Assembly: GCA_023053685.1 (NCBI GenBank)
Contig: JALIGW010000021.1
Span: forward strand, 11,832,198-11,896,197
Length of the DNA stretch: 64,000 bases
Source: Diadophis punctatus similis
Lineage: Eukaryota; Chordata; Lepidosauria; Squamata; Dipsadidae
Reading direction: 5' to 3'
The notes below the pieces were generated by a model, which was given only the letters and a program-made list of their open reading frames with translations, was not told where the DNA came from and did no database searches. Of the stretch, positions 32,585 through 42,599 are shown piece by piece. The stretch's first letter is position 1, and every line of letters begins with the position of its first letter. The position numbers and the translations under genes are program-made.

Positions 32585-33445
32585 TAACATAATAATAAGG
32601 AAGGGACCTTGGAAGATTTCTATTCCAACCTCTTTCTCAGGCAGGAAGCGCCCAATGTTCAAGTCTGTCAAGATCCTTCTGTATCTTGAGCCTATCTTCT
32701 GGAGAGTTGGCTATTCCTGCCAGTTTGGTGTCATCTGCAAATTTGATGAGTTCCCCATCTATCCCCTCGTCCAAGTCATTGATGAAGATGTTGAAGAGTA
32801 CTGGGCCTAAAACAGAGCCTTGGGGTACTCCACTGCATACTGTCCTCCATGTAGATGCAGTTCCATTGAGCACTACACATTGAGTGTGGTTGGTTAGCCA
32901 GTTATGAATCCATCTGGTGGTGTTGCTGTCCATCTCACATTTTTCTACTTTATCTAGTAGTAGGTTATGGTCTACTTTGTCAAATGCCTTACTGAAGTCC
33001 AAGTAAACCACATCGACAGCATTCCCCTGGTCTACTAATTTTGTCATTTTATCAAAGAATGCAATAAGATTAGTCTGGCATGATCTGTTTTTGACAAACC
33101 CATGTTGGCTTTTGGTTAGTTTGTTTGATTCTAGGTGTTTGCTGATTCATTGCTTGATTATCTTTTCCAGAATCTTCCCTGGTATTGAGGTCAGGCTGAT
33201 AGGTCTGTTGTTTTGTGGATCTATGTTTTCCTTTTTTGAAGATGGGAACTACATCAGCTCTTTTCCAGTCCTCTGGCAGTTCCCCGGTGCTCCAGGATCT
33301 TTGAAAGATATAGTTCAGTGGTTCTGAGATCTCATCTGCCAGTTCCTTCAGAACCTTGGGGTGTAATCCATCCGGTCCTGGTAATTTGAACTAGTCTAGG
33401 GTAGACAGGTGTTCACTTACCATTTTCTTCCCTATTTTAACTTGT
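32585..33445 (-). pseudogene. CR1 LINE reverse transcriptase (palm) fragment
   Basis: The minus-strand frame 33047-32637 contains [39 protein letters not shown] and [10 protein letters not shown]. These are reverse transcriptase motifs including the catalytic FADD, and the frame is open for 136 codons. Upstream bases to 33445 encode earlier palm and finger sequence, broken by stops. At 32637 it jumps to the CR1 3' UTR-like block (CTTTCTCAGGCAGGAAG), so the ORF2 C-terminal half is deleted. In a full CR1 this domain copies the RNA at a nicked target. Here it is a dead remnant, but it is the only CR1 copy in the window with catalytic residues. Confidence 0.9.
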
Positions 33446-33449
33446 GTTC

Positions 33450-33450
33450 C

Positions 33451-33481
<31 letters not shown>

Positions 33482-33725
33482 TTCATTCATTCATTCATTC
33501 ATTCATTCATTCATTTATTCGATCTTATAGGCCGCTCAACTCTCGGGGACTCAAGGCAGCGTACAACATAAATATGAACAATCAATAGAAAACAACAATA
33601 GAAAAAAATAAAAAATACATATAAAAATTAAAAACATTTCCCATCATTCATACGCCTGCCGGAAGAGCCAGGTTTTAATCTGTTTTTTGTGGTGCTGTTT
33701 TTGATAGGTTGGACTGTTTTTTCCC
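33450..33725 (-). mobile_element. L2-like LINE 3' end with TTTA/ATTC tail
   Basis: (TTTA)n and (ATTC)n at 33452-33517, then the GGCCGCTCAACTCTCGGGGA tail block and a UTR ending near GGAAGAGCCAGGTTTTAATC. Same order as 38555-38770. It abuts the CR1 fragment. Confidence 0.75.
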
Positions 33726-34585
33726 TTTGTGTAAAGAGAGTTAAAGATGGATTTCTATGAATATTAATGCTACTTAAGTGTAGCGCCCAACCTCATCATC
33801 TTCTGAAAATAAATATTTTTGATTTCTTGTCAAGAAGCCCTGCCTTAAATGGAGATAGAGTTATTACTGAAATGAAGCATATTACTTTAATATATTTATA
33901 AGCATTTTATTAAGCATTCAAGGTAAATATTTGGCTTCTAAATTATATTTTGTTGATTTTAACTGTAGATGATTTATAGTACATTGGTATAAGTTGGATT
34001 CAAAATATAAAATATAAAAATAAAAAAGTTTGATTTTTACTATTAGATTTTTGCAGTGTACTTTTTACATTTCCATTGTTTTTGCTGATAAATGCTAATA
34101 TAAAATCATTAAGACATTCATTAATATTTCCACATCAATACTCTTGCTAAAGAATAGTTCAGGTATTCCCATTTAACTGGTTGTGTAAGAAATACAAACA
34201 CTTCTAACTTCATTTTCTGTTCAATAGGATTTTAGTGTTTGAATCTGAGATATGTCATATATTTAAGTTATGAAATTTAGGTTGCTCTGGCCAAATTGAA
34301 TCTTGGAATCGAACATGTATATTTTTCTTAGGTTTTACATGTGTGATTCCAACTGCACAATTTAAAATGAATTAGCTCTCAGGTGTCAGTGTATGTCAGT
34401 AGCACCATTGGATTCCACATCCATCTTTGCCAAATCTTTCAGAGATTCAAAACTGTTTTCTCCTAGTTTGTAAGAATACGGAGGTTCAGCCAAGCTTATC
34501 TTAAACCTCAGATATTGCAAGTACTGCATAAATGTTCTCCCTTTCCATTTCCCCATTCTGTCAAAATTTGTATAATGCAAGTAAA
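33726..34585. other. No recognised feature
   Basis: Strongly AT-rich unique sequence. Confidence 0.5.
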
Positions 34586-34589
34586 TATA

Positions 34590-34843
34590 AGGTTTATTTA
34601 TTTATTTATTAGTGACATTTATATACCGCCTCACAATGCAAGCACTCTCTAAGCGGTTTACACCAGTAAGCAATGTATATTTATATTGCCCCCAACAATC
34701 TGGGTCCTCATTTTACCTACCTCGGAAGGATGGAAGGCTGAGTCAACCTTGAGCCGGTGAGATTTGAACCGCTGACCTGTGGATCACAGTCAGCTAAAGT
34801 GGCCTGCAGTACCCTGCTCTAACCGCTGCGCCACCTCAGCTCT
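34590..34843 (-). mobile_element. Sauria SINE, AATAA-tail type
   Basis: Reverse of the family: TTTATTTATTAGTGACATTT tail, TACCGCCTCACAATGCAAGC, CAATCTGGGTCCTCATTTTA, head GCGCCACCTCAGCTC. Confidence 0.92.
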
Positions 34844-34845
34844 TT

Positions 34846-35140
34846 TTTTCTCATGCATAGAAGGTAGACCTAGCTACTCACTTGTACGTCCCATCAACAA
34901 GGAGCAATTTCAGTAGTGTGAATGTCTCAAGGGCAAAAGTATTGTTGCACAGAGGATGCAGGCATTAGGCAAAGTGTAGACAGGGAAAAATAATTCTGCA
35001 GAACTGGAAATTCTGTGTGTCAGCCTTGCTTCAGCTTGCTCCTCTAAGTAAAAAAAAAAAAAAAGATGCTTGGCTCCATTTGTTGCAAAAGGCACTGTTT
35101 TATTAGAACTGCAGTAAATTTGCATGCTAAAAACCCCAAG
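34846..35140. other. No recognised feature
   Basis: Unique sequence with a poly(A) run near 35049. Confidence 0.4.
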
Positions 35141-35145
35141 TATAT

Positions 35146-35915
35146 GAATAGAATAGAATAGAATGGAATGGAATGGAATAGAATAGAATAGAATAGAATA
35201 GAATAGAATAGAATAGAATAGAATAGAATAGAATAGAATAGAATAGAATAGAATAGAACAACAGAGTTGGAGGGGACCTTGGAGGTCTTCAAGTCCAACC
35301 CCCTGCTTAGGCAGGAAACCCTACACCACTTCAGACAAATGGTTGTCCAACATCTTCTTAAAAACTTCCAGTGTTGGAGCATTCACAACTTCTGGAGGCA
35401 GGCTATTCCACGGATTAATTGTTCTCACTGTCAGGAAATTTCTCCTTAGTTCTAGGTTGCTTCTCTCCTTGATTAATTTCCACCCATTACTTCTTGTTCT
35501 GCCCTCTGGTGCTTTGGAGAATAGGTTGACTCCCTCTTCTTTGTGGCAGCCCCTGAGATATTGGAAGACTGCTATCATGACACCCCTAGTCCTTCTTTTC
35601 ATTAAACATACCCAATTCCAGCAATCGTTCTTTATATGTTTTAGCCTCCAGTCCCCTAATCATCTTTGTTGCTCTTCTCTGCACTCTTTCTAGAGTCTCA
35701 ACATCCTTTTTACATCGTGGCGACCAAAACTGAATGCAGTATTCAAAGTGTGGCCTTACCAAGGCATTATAAAGTGGTATTAACACTTTGCGTGATCTTG
35801 ATTCTATCCCTCTGTTAATGCAGCCTAGAACTGTGTTGGCTTTTTTGGCACTGCTGCACACGGCTGGCTCATATTTAAATGATTGTCCACTAGGTCTCCA
35901 AGATCCCTCTCAGAA
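35146..35915 (-). pseudogene. CR1 LINE: ORF2 C-terminus, 3' UTR and (ATTCT)n tail
   Basis: The minus-strand frame from 35861 reads [40 protein letters not shown] and [20 protein letters not shown]. After a frameshift near 35590 it continues as [20 protein letters not shown] and LRRNFLTVRTINPWNSLPPE, ending LDNHLSEVV. The UTR passes straight into a pure array of ATTCT units (35147-35257, read here as AATAG). It begins just after the FADD region. One of the longest CR1 copies here. Confidence 0.9.
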
Positions 35916-36360
35916 GGGGAGCAATAAGAAGAAATGCAACTTTCTCCTTCTTAGGCATTTCCACCCTGCTGGCCCCACTCATCATCCAAACAGTTTTGAA
36001 GAAGATGTTTTTCAAACGGTCCCTCTGGGTGTAGGCTGGTTTGCAACTGCCGCATTCTCCCCGGGGAGCAACCTTGAAATGTCGTCTCAGGGAGGCATGC
36101 TTACTTCCATTACTTCCACTTTCCTCCTCCCCATAGGGTCCATAACAGACTGGCACCGAGCGATAGCAGGAGCGCAGGCGTAAGGTGGCAGTTCTGACAG
36201 TGATTGAGACAGCGAGAAACTTCATAGATAACCAGCAACAGAATGGGGGGGAAAATGACTTGGTAAGGTAAAGGCTGACCTATACTGGAACAGAGATACA
36301 AGGGGAGTATGTGTAAGAAGAACAAAGGGAAACATGCATTGAGAGAAGCCTGGAGATTTT
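35916..36360. other. No recognised feature
   Basis: Unique sequence. The open frames on both strands show no domain. Confidence 0.45.
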
Positions 36361-36384
36361 GCACACACTCATTTTATCCAGAGA

Positions 36385-36470
36385 TATCAGTAAATTTATT
36401 ATTTATTTATGAGATTTATACACTCTCTGAATCCAATTGGCCTCTAGGCAGTTCATTAAAAAAATAATTT
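36385..36470 (-). mobile_element. Possible LINE 3' tail
   Basis: ATTATTTATTTATGAGATTT followed by a poor match to the squamate LINE tail block. Weak. Confidence 0.3.
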
Positions 36471-36784
36471 TAAAAAAACCCCTAACACATAAAAATCCAT
36501 AGTTGTTTCATGTGGATTTCAACAAGCGAATGTTCCTCTTTGGAAGCTGAAATCAAAGAAGAACGTAGCACTTAAAACAGAGTTGCAGAATTGTGTACAC
36601 TCAAACTCAGACAATAGTCACTAAAGTCAAACAACAGGCCTCCTAAGAAAGATGGCCCATTAAGCAAAGATATGATCCGAACCAAGAATGGAGTCCCACC
36701 AGAAACATTGATTTGAAAAGCATCCAGATAACCCTCTGACCACAATCACAAAGGTGTGACCTCTGTTGGAAAGTAGATTCTAAG

Positions 36785-36971
36785 CAGAGGTGGGTGTCAC
36801 ATAATGTAACAACCCTTTGCCCGGAACCAAAAACATGAGCATGCGCGTGGCAACAAAAACACGGTGATTATATAGGACGGGATAGCGCCAGGGTGGGTGG
36901 GCGGGGCCCGGCCGCTGCTCGGAACTATCGGTTTGTCTGAACCGGTCCGAATCAGCAGCAGTCCACTTCTG
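36785..36971. mobile_element. hAT-like MITE with perfect 8-bp duplication
   Basis: Ends CAGAGGTGGGTGTCA and GCAGTCCACTTCTG, flanked by ATTCTAAG on both sides (36777-36784, 36972-36979). Contains GGTTTGTCTGAACCGGTCCG. Only the outermost bases of the ends are inverted. Confidence 0.8.
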
Positions 36972-36979
36972 ATTCTAAG

Positions 36980-37185
36980 AGTATATGACAACACTCATGT
37001 AGGAAGAGCTTCAGAAACGTTATTCAGGAAAAGAATATTTTGATGCTATGGTCAAGAAAATCACATCCTTTGAAAATTCCAGGTGGGGAGTAAAGGAATT
37101 GGCCTGGAAAAAGCTGATACAAGATAAAACTCAAGGCTCTATAAGATGCTAGATCTTTGTTGCTACTCTCTAGCTGGCATTCTCT
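36980..37185. other. No recognised feature
   Basis: Unique sequence. Confidence 0.4.
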
Positions 37186-37187
37186 AG

Positions 37188-37577
37188 CCCCGTGATGGCG
37201 AACCTATGGCCATATCTGCCAGCACAAGAGCCATTGCGCGTGCTTGCCAGCTGATTTTTGGCTGACCATGCCCCATGACTCCCTCCCAGGAATCTCCAGC
37301 AGCCCATTTTGAGGTAAGTAAAGGGCTTGCGCGGAGGCTCTGGGAGGGTGTTTCTGGCCTCTGGGGGGCCTCTGGGGTGGTGGTGGAGAAGGTCGTTTTT
37401 GCCCTCCCCAGGCTCCTAGAAAGCCCCTGGAGCCTGGGAAGAGCTAAAAATGGGCCTTCCGGTCCCACTGGAAGTTGGCAAATGGGCTGTTTCCGGCCTC
37501 CGGAGGGCCTCCGGGGGGTGGGGAGGGCTGTTTTCGCCCTCCCCAGGCTCCTAGAAACCCACTGTACCATTGCGTGC

Positions 37578-37630
<53 letters not shown>

Positions 37631-37665
37631 GGGGGGGGACTTTCACGGGCACCTCTCAAAGTAGA
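37188..37665. mobile_element. Probable hAT-like element with GC-rich internal repeats
   Basis: Left end CCGTGATGGCGAACCTATGG resembles a common squamate hAT terminus. The interior has tandem units built on GGCCTCCGGGG and TTTTCGCCCTCCCCAGGCTC (37360-37420, 37470-37555). The right end is not found. It passes into (GT)n (37579-37612), (GA)n and poly(G). Confidence 0.55.
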
Positions 37666-37689
37666 CAACTTCAAAATTTTAACACAGTG

Positions 37690-38405
37690 AAAGGAAGATG
37701 AAATGGGAGGGGTGAAGATAGATATACCCCATGGTGGCAGGAAGATTTGAGGATGGTCATGGAACCACTTAGGGGACTTTATGTGTGATTTCTATGCATG
37801 AAGCTCTTTGTTTTTGGTGCCTTCTTACCAAGACTTGTTTGGAAACGAAGGACTGTTGATCTGGAACAAAATTCCGATGACCTGCTGAGATAGGTTGCTC
37901 CAAGGCAGCTTCCATCGCACACCATAGAGTATTTGAAAGACATTCTCTTAGGCAAGACCAAGTGGCTTTTTTACAGCTCTGTGCTCACAAGACATTAATA
38001 AGCAGGCAAGGTTGTGTATCGGCCACTTTATATGATCTAGCAAACCATGATAAATGAAGAGCTGGCTGCAGCTCAATATCAAGCTTTTTTTATTGGATTT
38101 CCTCGTATGGGGCAGAAGAGGCTGAATTACTAGCGATAAGCCATTCCATCAATTTCCTTTTCACCAAATTTACCATCTCGGTTCTGCGCGAGTCTGCTGT
38201 TTATAAATTTCTATAAATGTTCTAATATTTGTATAATATTTTCCGAGTTGACCTTTCCCAAGTTATTTTCTATGAGAAAAAAAATATTTTCCCCCCTCAT
38301 ACTGAATTGTGGTGTACATACTCTTCCTAAATATTTTGTGCATTACAAAGGGAATTTCGTTATGGAATGAGCAAATTGTAGTATATTTGTCCACTGCACA
38401 TTGTT
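37690..38405. other. No recognised feature
   Basis: Unique sequence. Confidence 0.45.
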
Positions 38406-38554
38406 CTCTGTAGGCAGTCCTTGACTTACCACCACAATTGAGCCCATAATTTCTGTGGCTAAGTGAGATAGTTGTTAAGTGAGTTTTGCCCCATTTTTTT
38501 ACTATATTCCTTGCCACAGATGTTAAGTGAATCACTGCAATTGTTAAGTTAGTA

Positions 38555-38983
38555 TTTATTTTATTTATTTTATATTTTATTTTGTTCAATTTGTATGCCA
38601 CCCAACTCCTGAGGGACTCTGAGCAGCTTACAGCAAAGAGAAATATGTGAATGAACAAAACCATAAGAAACAGACAATGTTAAAATGCATATAAAAGTTA
38701 AAAAATATCAAGCATATCATGGTGGATATTAATAATGATAAATTAAAATCATTCTCCACGGTCCCTATCCCCAGGCCTGATGGAAGAGCCAGGTCTTAAC
38801 GGCTTTGCGGAAGGCCAGCAAAGTGGGGATGGTCCAGATCTCTGGAGGTAGTTGGTTCCACAGAGTCGGGGCCACCACAGAGAAGGCTCTCCCTCGCGGT
38901 CCCGCCAACCGACATTGTCTGGCTGACGGGACCCGAAGGAGATCAACTCTGTGGGATCTCACTGGTTGCTGGAAGGTATGTGG
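38555..38983 (-). pseudogene. L2-like LINE: ORF2 C-terminus and 3' UTR
   Basis: The minus strand reads SHRVDLLRVPSARQCRLAGP, RGRAFSVVAPTLWNQLPPEI and RKAVKTWLFHQAWG, ending at 38765. This is the typical last segment of L2/CR1-group ORF2. The UTR follows to the block GACTCTGAGCAGCTTACAGC/ATGCCACCCAACTCC and ends in TTTA repeats at 38555. It is inserted in the mariner-like MITE with a short duplication (TAGTA on both sides). The best preserved copy here of the LINE whose tail recurs at 604, 749, 4816, 5312 and 33450. Confidence 0.8.
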
Positions 38984-39221
38984 TAGTAACATGGTTGTAA
39001 CGTGAATCTGGCTTCCCCATTGACTTTGCTTGTGAGAAGGTTGCGAAAAGGGATCACGTGACCTTGGGACATTGTAACCATCATAAATATGAACCAGTTG
39101 CCAAGCATCTGAATTTTGATCATGTGACCCCCATGGGGAGATGCTGCAATGGTCCAAAGTGTGAAAAATGGTAATGTCACTTTTTCCAGTGCCGTTGTAC
39201 CTTCAAACAGTGTATTGTGGC

Positions 39222-39417
39222 CACTGTTCCTTCTAAGCTGTGCGGCCGTGTGGCCGCGCACATAACGAGAGAATGCCATGTGGAAGTTTTTAACTTCTGT
39301 GCGGCATTTTCTAATGGCAGAGGCTGCGCACCTGCATGGCCGCACACATGAAAAGAGAATGCCGCGTGGCAGTTTCTAACTGTCGCGCACCGTTTTCTGA
39401 TGTTACAGGGAACATTG
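39222..39417. mobile_element. MITE inside LTR copy 2
   Basis: Inverted ends CACTGTTCCTTCTAAGC and CAGGGAACATTG. The flanks ATTGTGGC/GTTGTGGT match at six of eight positions, as expected if it landed in the first bases of the LTR. Two related internal units built on GGCCGCGCACAT and AGAGAATGCC. hAT-like. Confidence 0.65.
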
Positions 39418-39535
39418 GTTGTGGTCCGTCGGCCGCCGACCCCTCCAGGAGATGAATCAGATGAGGAGGAGGTGTGGGAGTCATGATCAGCATCAAGGCA
39501 ACCTGAGAGCTCCGAGGGGAAAGAGGGAATGGAGC

Positions 39536-39538
<3 letters not shown>

Positions 39539-39596
<58 letters not shown>

Positions 39597-39697
39597 AGGG
39601 AGGGAGGGAGGGAGGGAGGGAGGGAGGGAGGGAGGGAGAGAGAGAGGGAGAGAGAGAGGGAGAGGGAGAGGGAGAGGGAGAGGGAGAGGGAGAGAGA
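39539..39697. repeat. (GA)n and (GGGA)n within the LTR
   Basis: Homopurine expansion replacing part of the LTR relative to copies 1 and 3. Confidence 0.95.
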
Positions 39698-40287
39698 GTA
39701 AGGCGGAGTATGGGCCATCCATCAGCCCTCAGATGGAGAGTCAACAGCCCCCAGGTCTGGAGGTGGCTGATGAGGAAGAGGAGGAACAGCTGGGTCCAGT
39801 GCCTGATGCGCAGATGTGCAGAAGGCAGAGGAGAGGAGAGCAGTGGAAATCTATGGGCCGATCCTTGGGATGGAAGAGCCACCGCTGCTAGCAAGGCCTG
39901 ACCTAGCTCTGGGGATAAAAGGCAGGGGGTGGAGATGAATAGATGTGGCAGACAACTATTCATCTCCCTGCTGGACAGACTTGTTAGCCTGCAGTGAGAG
40001 AGAAACTTTTTGCCGGGGCTGCTGGCTCTCCTAATTAAAGGAATCTTTTGAATTCCCTTCAGAGGGTTTGTTGTGTTTGGGGAGCTGGGTCAGAATACAG
40101 TGGGTGGTTGTAAGTCAAGAACTACCTGTACCTTCAAAAGAGGACACATCAATATATTCATCTAGATTATTATAGAATACATTCCTTACTCATCCACATC
40201 ATAAATGAACTTCCAGACATAGAAAGGACCCAACTGAAGAAAGAGCCAAGCTGTTCCTACAATGTGTATCTTCAGTCTTGAGTAGTA

Positions 40288-40520
40288 ATACCAGAGCCGT
40301 GGTGGCGCAGTGGTTAGACTGCAGTGGTTAGACTGCAAGTACTGCAGGCTAACTCAGTGCTCATTGCCAGGAATTCGATTCTGAGTGGCTCAAAGTTTAC
40401 TCAGCCTTCCATCCTTCCAAGGTTGTAAAATGAGGACCCAGATTGTTGGGGGCAGTAGGCTAACTCTGTAAACCACTTAGAGAGGACTATAAAGCACTGT
40501 GAAGTGATATATAAGTCTAA
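40288..40520 (+). mobile_element. Sauria SINE
   Basis: Head GAGCCGTGGTGGCGCAGTGG with a 15-base internal duplication (GCAGTGGTTAGACT twice near 40308), then body and tail GTGATATATAAGTCTAAGTT. It runs into ATTCT repeats instead of the usual GCTATT. Confidence 0.88.
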
Positions 40521-40765
40521 GTTCTATTCTATTCTATTCTATTCTATTCTATTCTATTCTAGTCTAGTCTAGTCTAGTCTAGTCTAGTCTAGTCTAGTCT
40601 AGTCTAGTCTAGTCTAGTCTAGTCTAGTCTAGTCTATTATTCTTTTTTATTTCTACTCAACTCTACTCTACTCTACTCTACTCTACTCTACTCTACTCTA
40701 CTCTACTCTACTCTGCTCTGCTCTGCTCTACTCTACTCTACTCTACTCTACTCTACTCTACTCTG
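40515..40765. repeat. Pentanucleotide array ATTCT-AGTCT-ACTCT
   Basis: ATTCT (40517-40562), AGTCT (40560-40634), a broken segment, then ACTCT with internal GCTCT units (40660-40765). It joins two SINEs. Confidence 0.95.
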
Positions 40766-40975
40766 CCGCAAATTCAGGCTAACTCTGCCCACTGTCTGCA
40801 GTTCAATCCTGACCAGCTCAAGGTTGACTCAGCCTTCCATCCTTCCGAGGTCAGTAAAATGAGGACCCAGATTGTTGGGGGCAATAGGCTGACTCTGTAA
40901 AACCTCTTAGAGAGGGCTGTAAAGTACTGTGAAGCAGTATATTAAGTCTAAGAGCTAGTGCTAATAGGTTGACAT
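40766..40975 (+). mobile_element. Sauria SINE, 5'-truncated
   Basis: Lacks the tRNA-like head. From GTTCAATCCTGACCAGCTC through GAGGACCCAGATTGTTGGGG to GCAGTATATTAAGTCTAAG. Confidence 0.88.
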
Positions 40976-41080
40976 TTTTCTGACACTTAGACTAGGAATT
41001 CAAGGGTCATACCAACTGCTTAATAAAATAAGAAGTAAAAGTCATATTTCAGCATATGCCTTTGTGTCTCATAAGAAAGA

Positions 41081-41476
41081 TGTCAACCCTAAAGCTGTCC
41101 TGACCAAAGCCATTTTGTCCACTTCAGTGTTGCCACACTGGAGCTGGGGGTCAGGGAGGGGGGATTTGAGATAGAGGGATTTTTGTAGCCAAAGCAAAAT
41201 ACTTTCTCTTGGGAACCAAGGACATTCTCACACCTGGTCGGAAGAAGGCAGAGTGATGCCACCCATTTGTTGGACTGCATGATGATTGGACCATGTGCCT
41301 GATTGTTTTGAGAAAATAGAATCTTTTACTTTTAATGAGGTGAAAACTGTGGGAATTTCAGAGTCGGTTTTCACCAGATATGTGCCAATATGATATTTCC
41401 AATAAAAGAAATCTTTGAGGAACTCAATTGCCTCGGAGTCTAGCTTTCAACGGATTTATTACTTGGAACCCTGACA
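41081..41476 (+). mobile_element. Solo LTR (TGTCAACCCT family), copy B
   Basis: Begins TGTCAACCCT and ends ACCCTGACA, with a perfect 5-bp duplication AAAGA (41076-41080, 41477-41481). Poly(A) signal-like CCAATAAAAG near 41399. Aligns with 5233-5690. No internal genes. Confidence 0.88.
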
Positions 41477-41481
41477 AAAGA

Positions 41482-42155
41482 ACTGTTATTATCTTCTGAT
41501 CCTGTTGAATTTTACTTGAGCATCAAGATCATATTCCCATATACTAGGAATAGTTCACCTGTAGCTTTCTGAAACTTCCTGGTTTTAAGCTGAATTTGTA
41601 GCAACAACTTAAATACTACATGTGTTGCTGATGAAATACATTAAACATGATCTCTAGGAAGTTGAGCCAAGGCTTTTGACTTTGATAAAACACTTCCACT
41701 GTATCTGCTGTCTATGTTTTTCCTTTCTTCACCTTGAGTCTTTATTTTTTTTCATGTTGCTTTATGTGATAAGGAGAGCTTTTCCATGGGGAACTGAAAG
41801 CCAGCACATTGATGAGAGATAAGGCTGCAGACTGGCACAGAAAGACAGCTGCTCTGGTTCCATAAAGAGTTGATGTGACATCTTTGAAATCCCTCTGTGA
41901 AAAGATGCTAGGAGCCAACATAAGAGGATCAAAGGAGCCAATCAATAAATACCATGTTAAAGTTGGACAGACTCCATGCTGTACCCAATGAAATGTGGAC
42001 AATCAGTGCAGTAAAGAAAGGCATACAATGGGAAGAGATACAACATGGATATTATCCATTAAGAGAAACAAGAATATGCATGCAGACCAATCTGTAAATA
42101 GCAAGAAGTATAGGCAACTATTTGGAAGAAATAATATGGAACCCCAATGCACAAG
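41482..42155. other. No recognised feature
   Basis: Unique sequence. Confidence 0.45.
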
Positions 42156-42159
42156 TTCC

Positions 42160-42236
42160 ATCAATGTCCTTAAGGTGTTTTTTTCGGGAGGCAACTGGAC
42201 TTTCTTGTTTTTTTTTCTTTGATGACGTTTCACTTC
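42160..42236 (-). mobile_element. Penelope-like terminal fragment
   Basis: GGGAGGCAACTGGACTTTCT and TTGATGACGTTTCACTTC, as in 27109-27335. It directly abuts a mariner fragment. Confidence 0.45.
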
Positions 42237-42239
42237 AAT

Positions 42240-42335
42240 CCATTCCTACTCCCATCACTGGAATAATATTTGCCTCTCAAACCCTCTTTCATGGGGCCGG
42301 AGAGATGATAGTCTGAAGGTGCTAAATCTGGTGAG
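42240..42335 (-). pseudogene. Mariner transposase fragment, inverted piece
   Basis: The minus strand reads SPDLAPSDYHLSGPMKEGLR followed by GKYYSSD. SPDLAPSDYHL is the mariner signature around the third catalytic Asp of the DDD domain. The normal Phe after HL is replaced by a serine. The frame has no stop but loses similarity after YYSSD. It meets the plus-strand piece at 42337 head to head, and both include YYSSD, so they are not halves of one simply inverted gene. Dead relic. Confidence 0.8.
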
Positions 42336-42336
42336 T

Positions 42337-42492
42337 ATGGAGGATTATTATTCCAGTGACGAGGAAGTGAAAACTGCAGTGAAGAAGTGGCTCAAAGAAC
42401 AGTCAACAGAATTTTACGAGACAGGGATACATGCTCTCATTCGAAGGTGGAACATTGCTATTGAGAGAAACGGTGACTATGTTGAGAAGTAG
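42337..42492 (+). pseudogene. Mariner transposase C-terminus
   Basis: The plus-strand frame reads DYYSSDEEVKTAVKKWLKEQ, then STEFYETGIHALIRRW and ERNGDYVEK before a TAG. This is the usual end of mariner transposases, about the last 50 residues. Bases after the stop reach GACTCACCCTCGTA near 42580, which may be the 3' inverted repeat. No catalytic residues in this piece. Confidence 0.88.
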
Positions 42493-42599
42493 GGATGTGA
42501 TCCACAGAGGACCAGCTTCATTTTGATGTATGCTACATGTTCCTGTGTTGGTAATTATACCTGGCATTACATTTTGACTCACCCTCGTAGAAGAACCGT

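Larger units (their letters stand above)
39213..40097 (+). mobile_element. Solo LTR (TGTTGTGG family), copy 2, with GA expansion
   Basis: Inserted in the mariner-like MITE with a perfect 5-bp duplication CAGTG (39208-39212, 40098-40102). The termini are decayed to TATTGTGG and CAGAATA. It contains a nested MITE (39222-39417) and a large GA/GGGA expansion (39539-39697) inside the acidic-ORF region. The downstream part VADEEEEEQLGPVPDAQM resembles the frame in copies 1 and 3. Poly(A) signal-like TAATTAAAG near 40033. Confidence 0.8.
38411..40128. mobile_element. Mariner-like palindromic MITE, split by nested insertions
   Basis: Left end AGGCAGTCCTTGACTTACCA and right end TGTAAGTCAAGAACTACCTG are inverted copies, with TA on the right (40129-40130). 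Internal GTTAAGTGAGTTTTGCCCCA and GATCATGTGACC match the intact copy at 45002-45378. It is interrupted by a LINE (38555-38983) and an LTR (39213-40097). Confidence 0.8.

Noticed and set aside
35788..36225. Overlapping frames of 131 and 111 codons on both strands
   Set aside because: The left part is CR1 read in the wrong strand, and the rest shows no domain.
37184..37570. 128-codon minus-strand frame
   Set aside because: It lies in GC-rich tandem units of a hAT-like element. Open by composition only.
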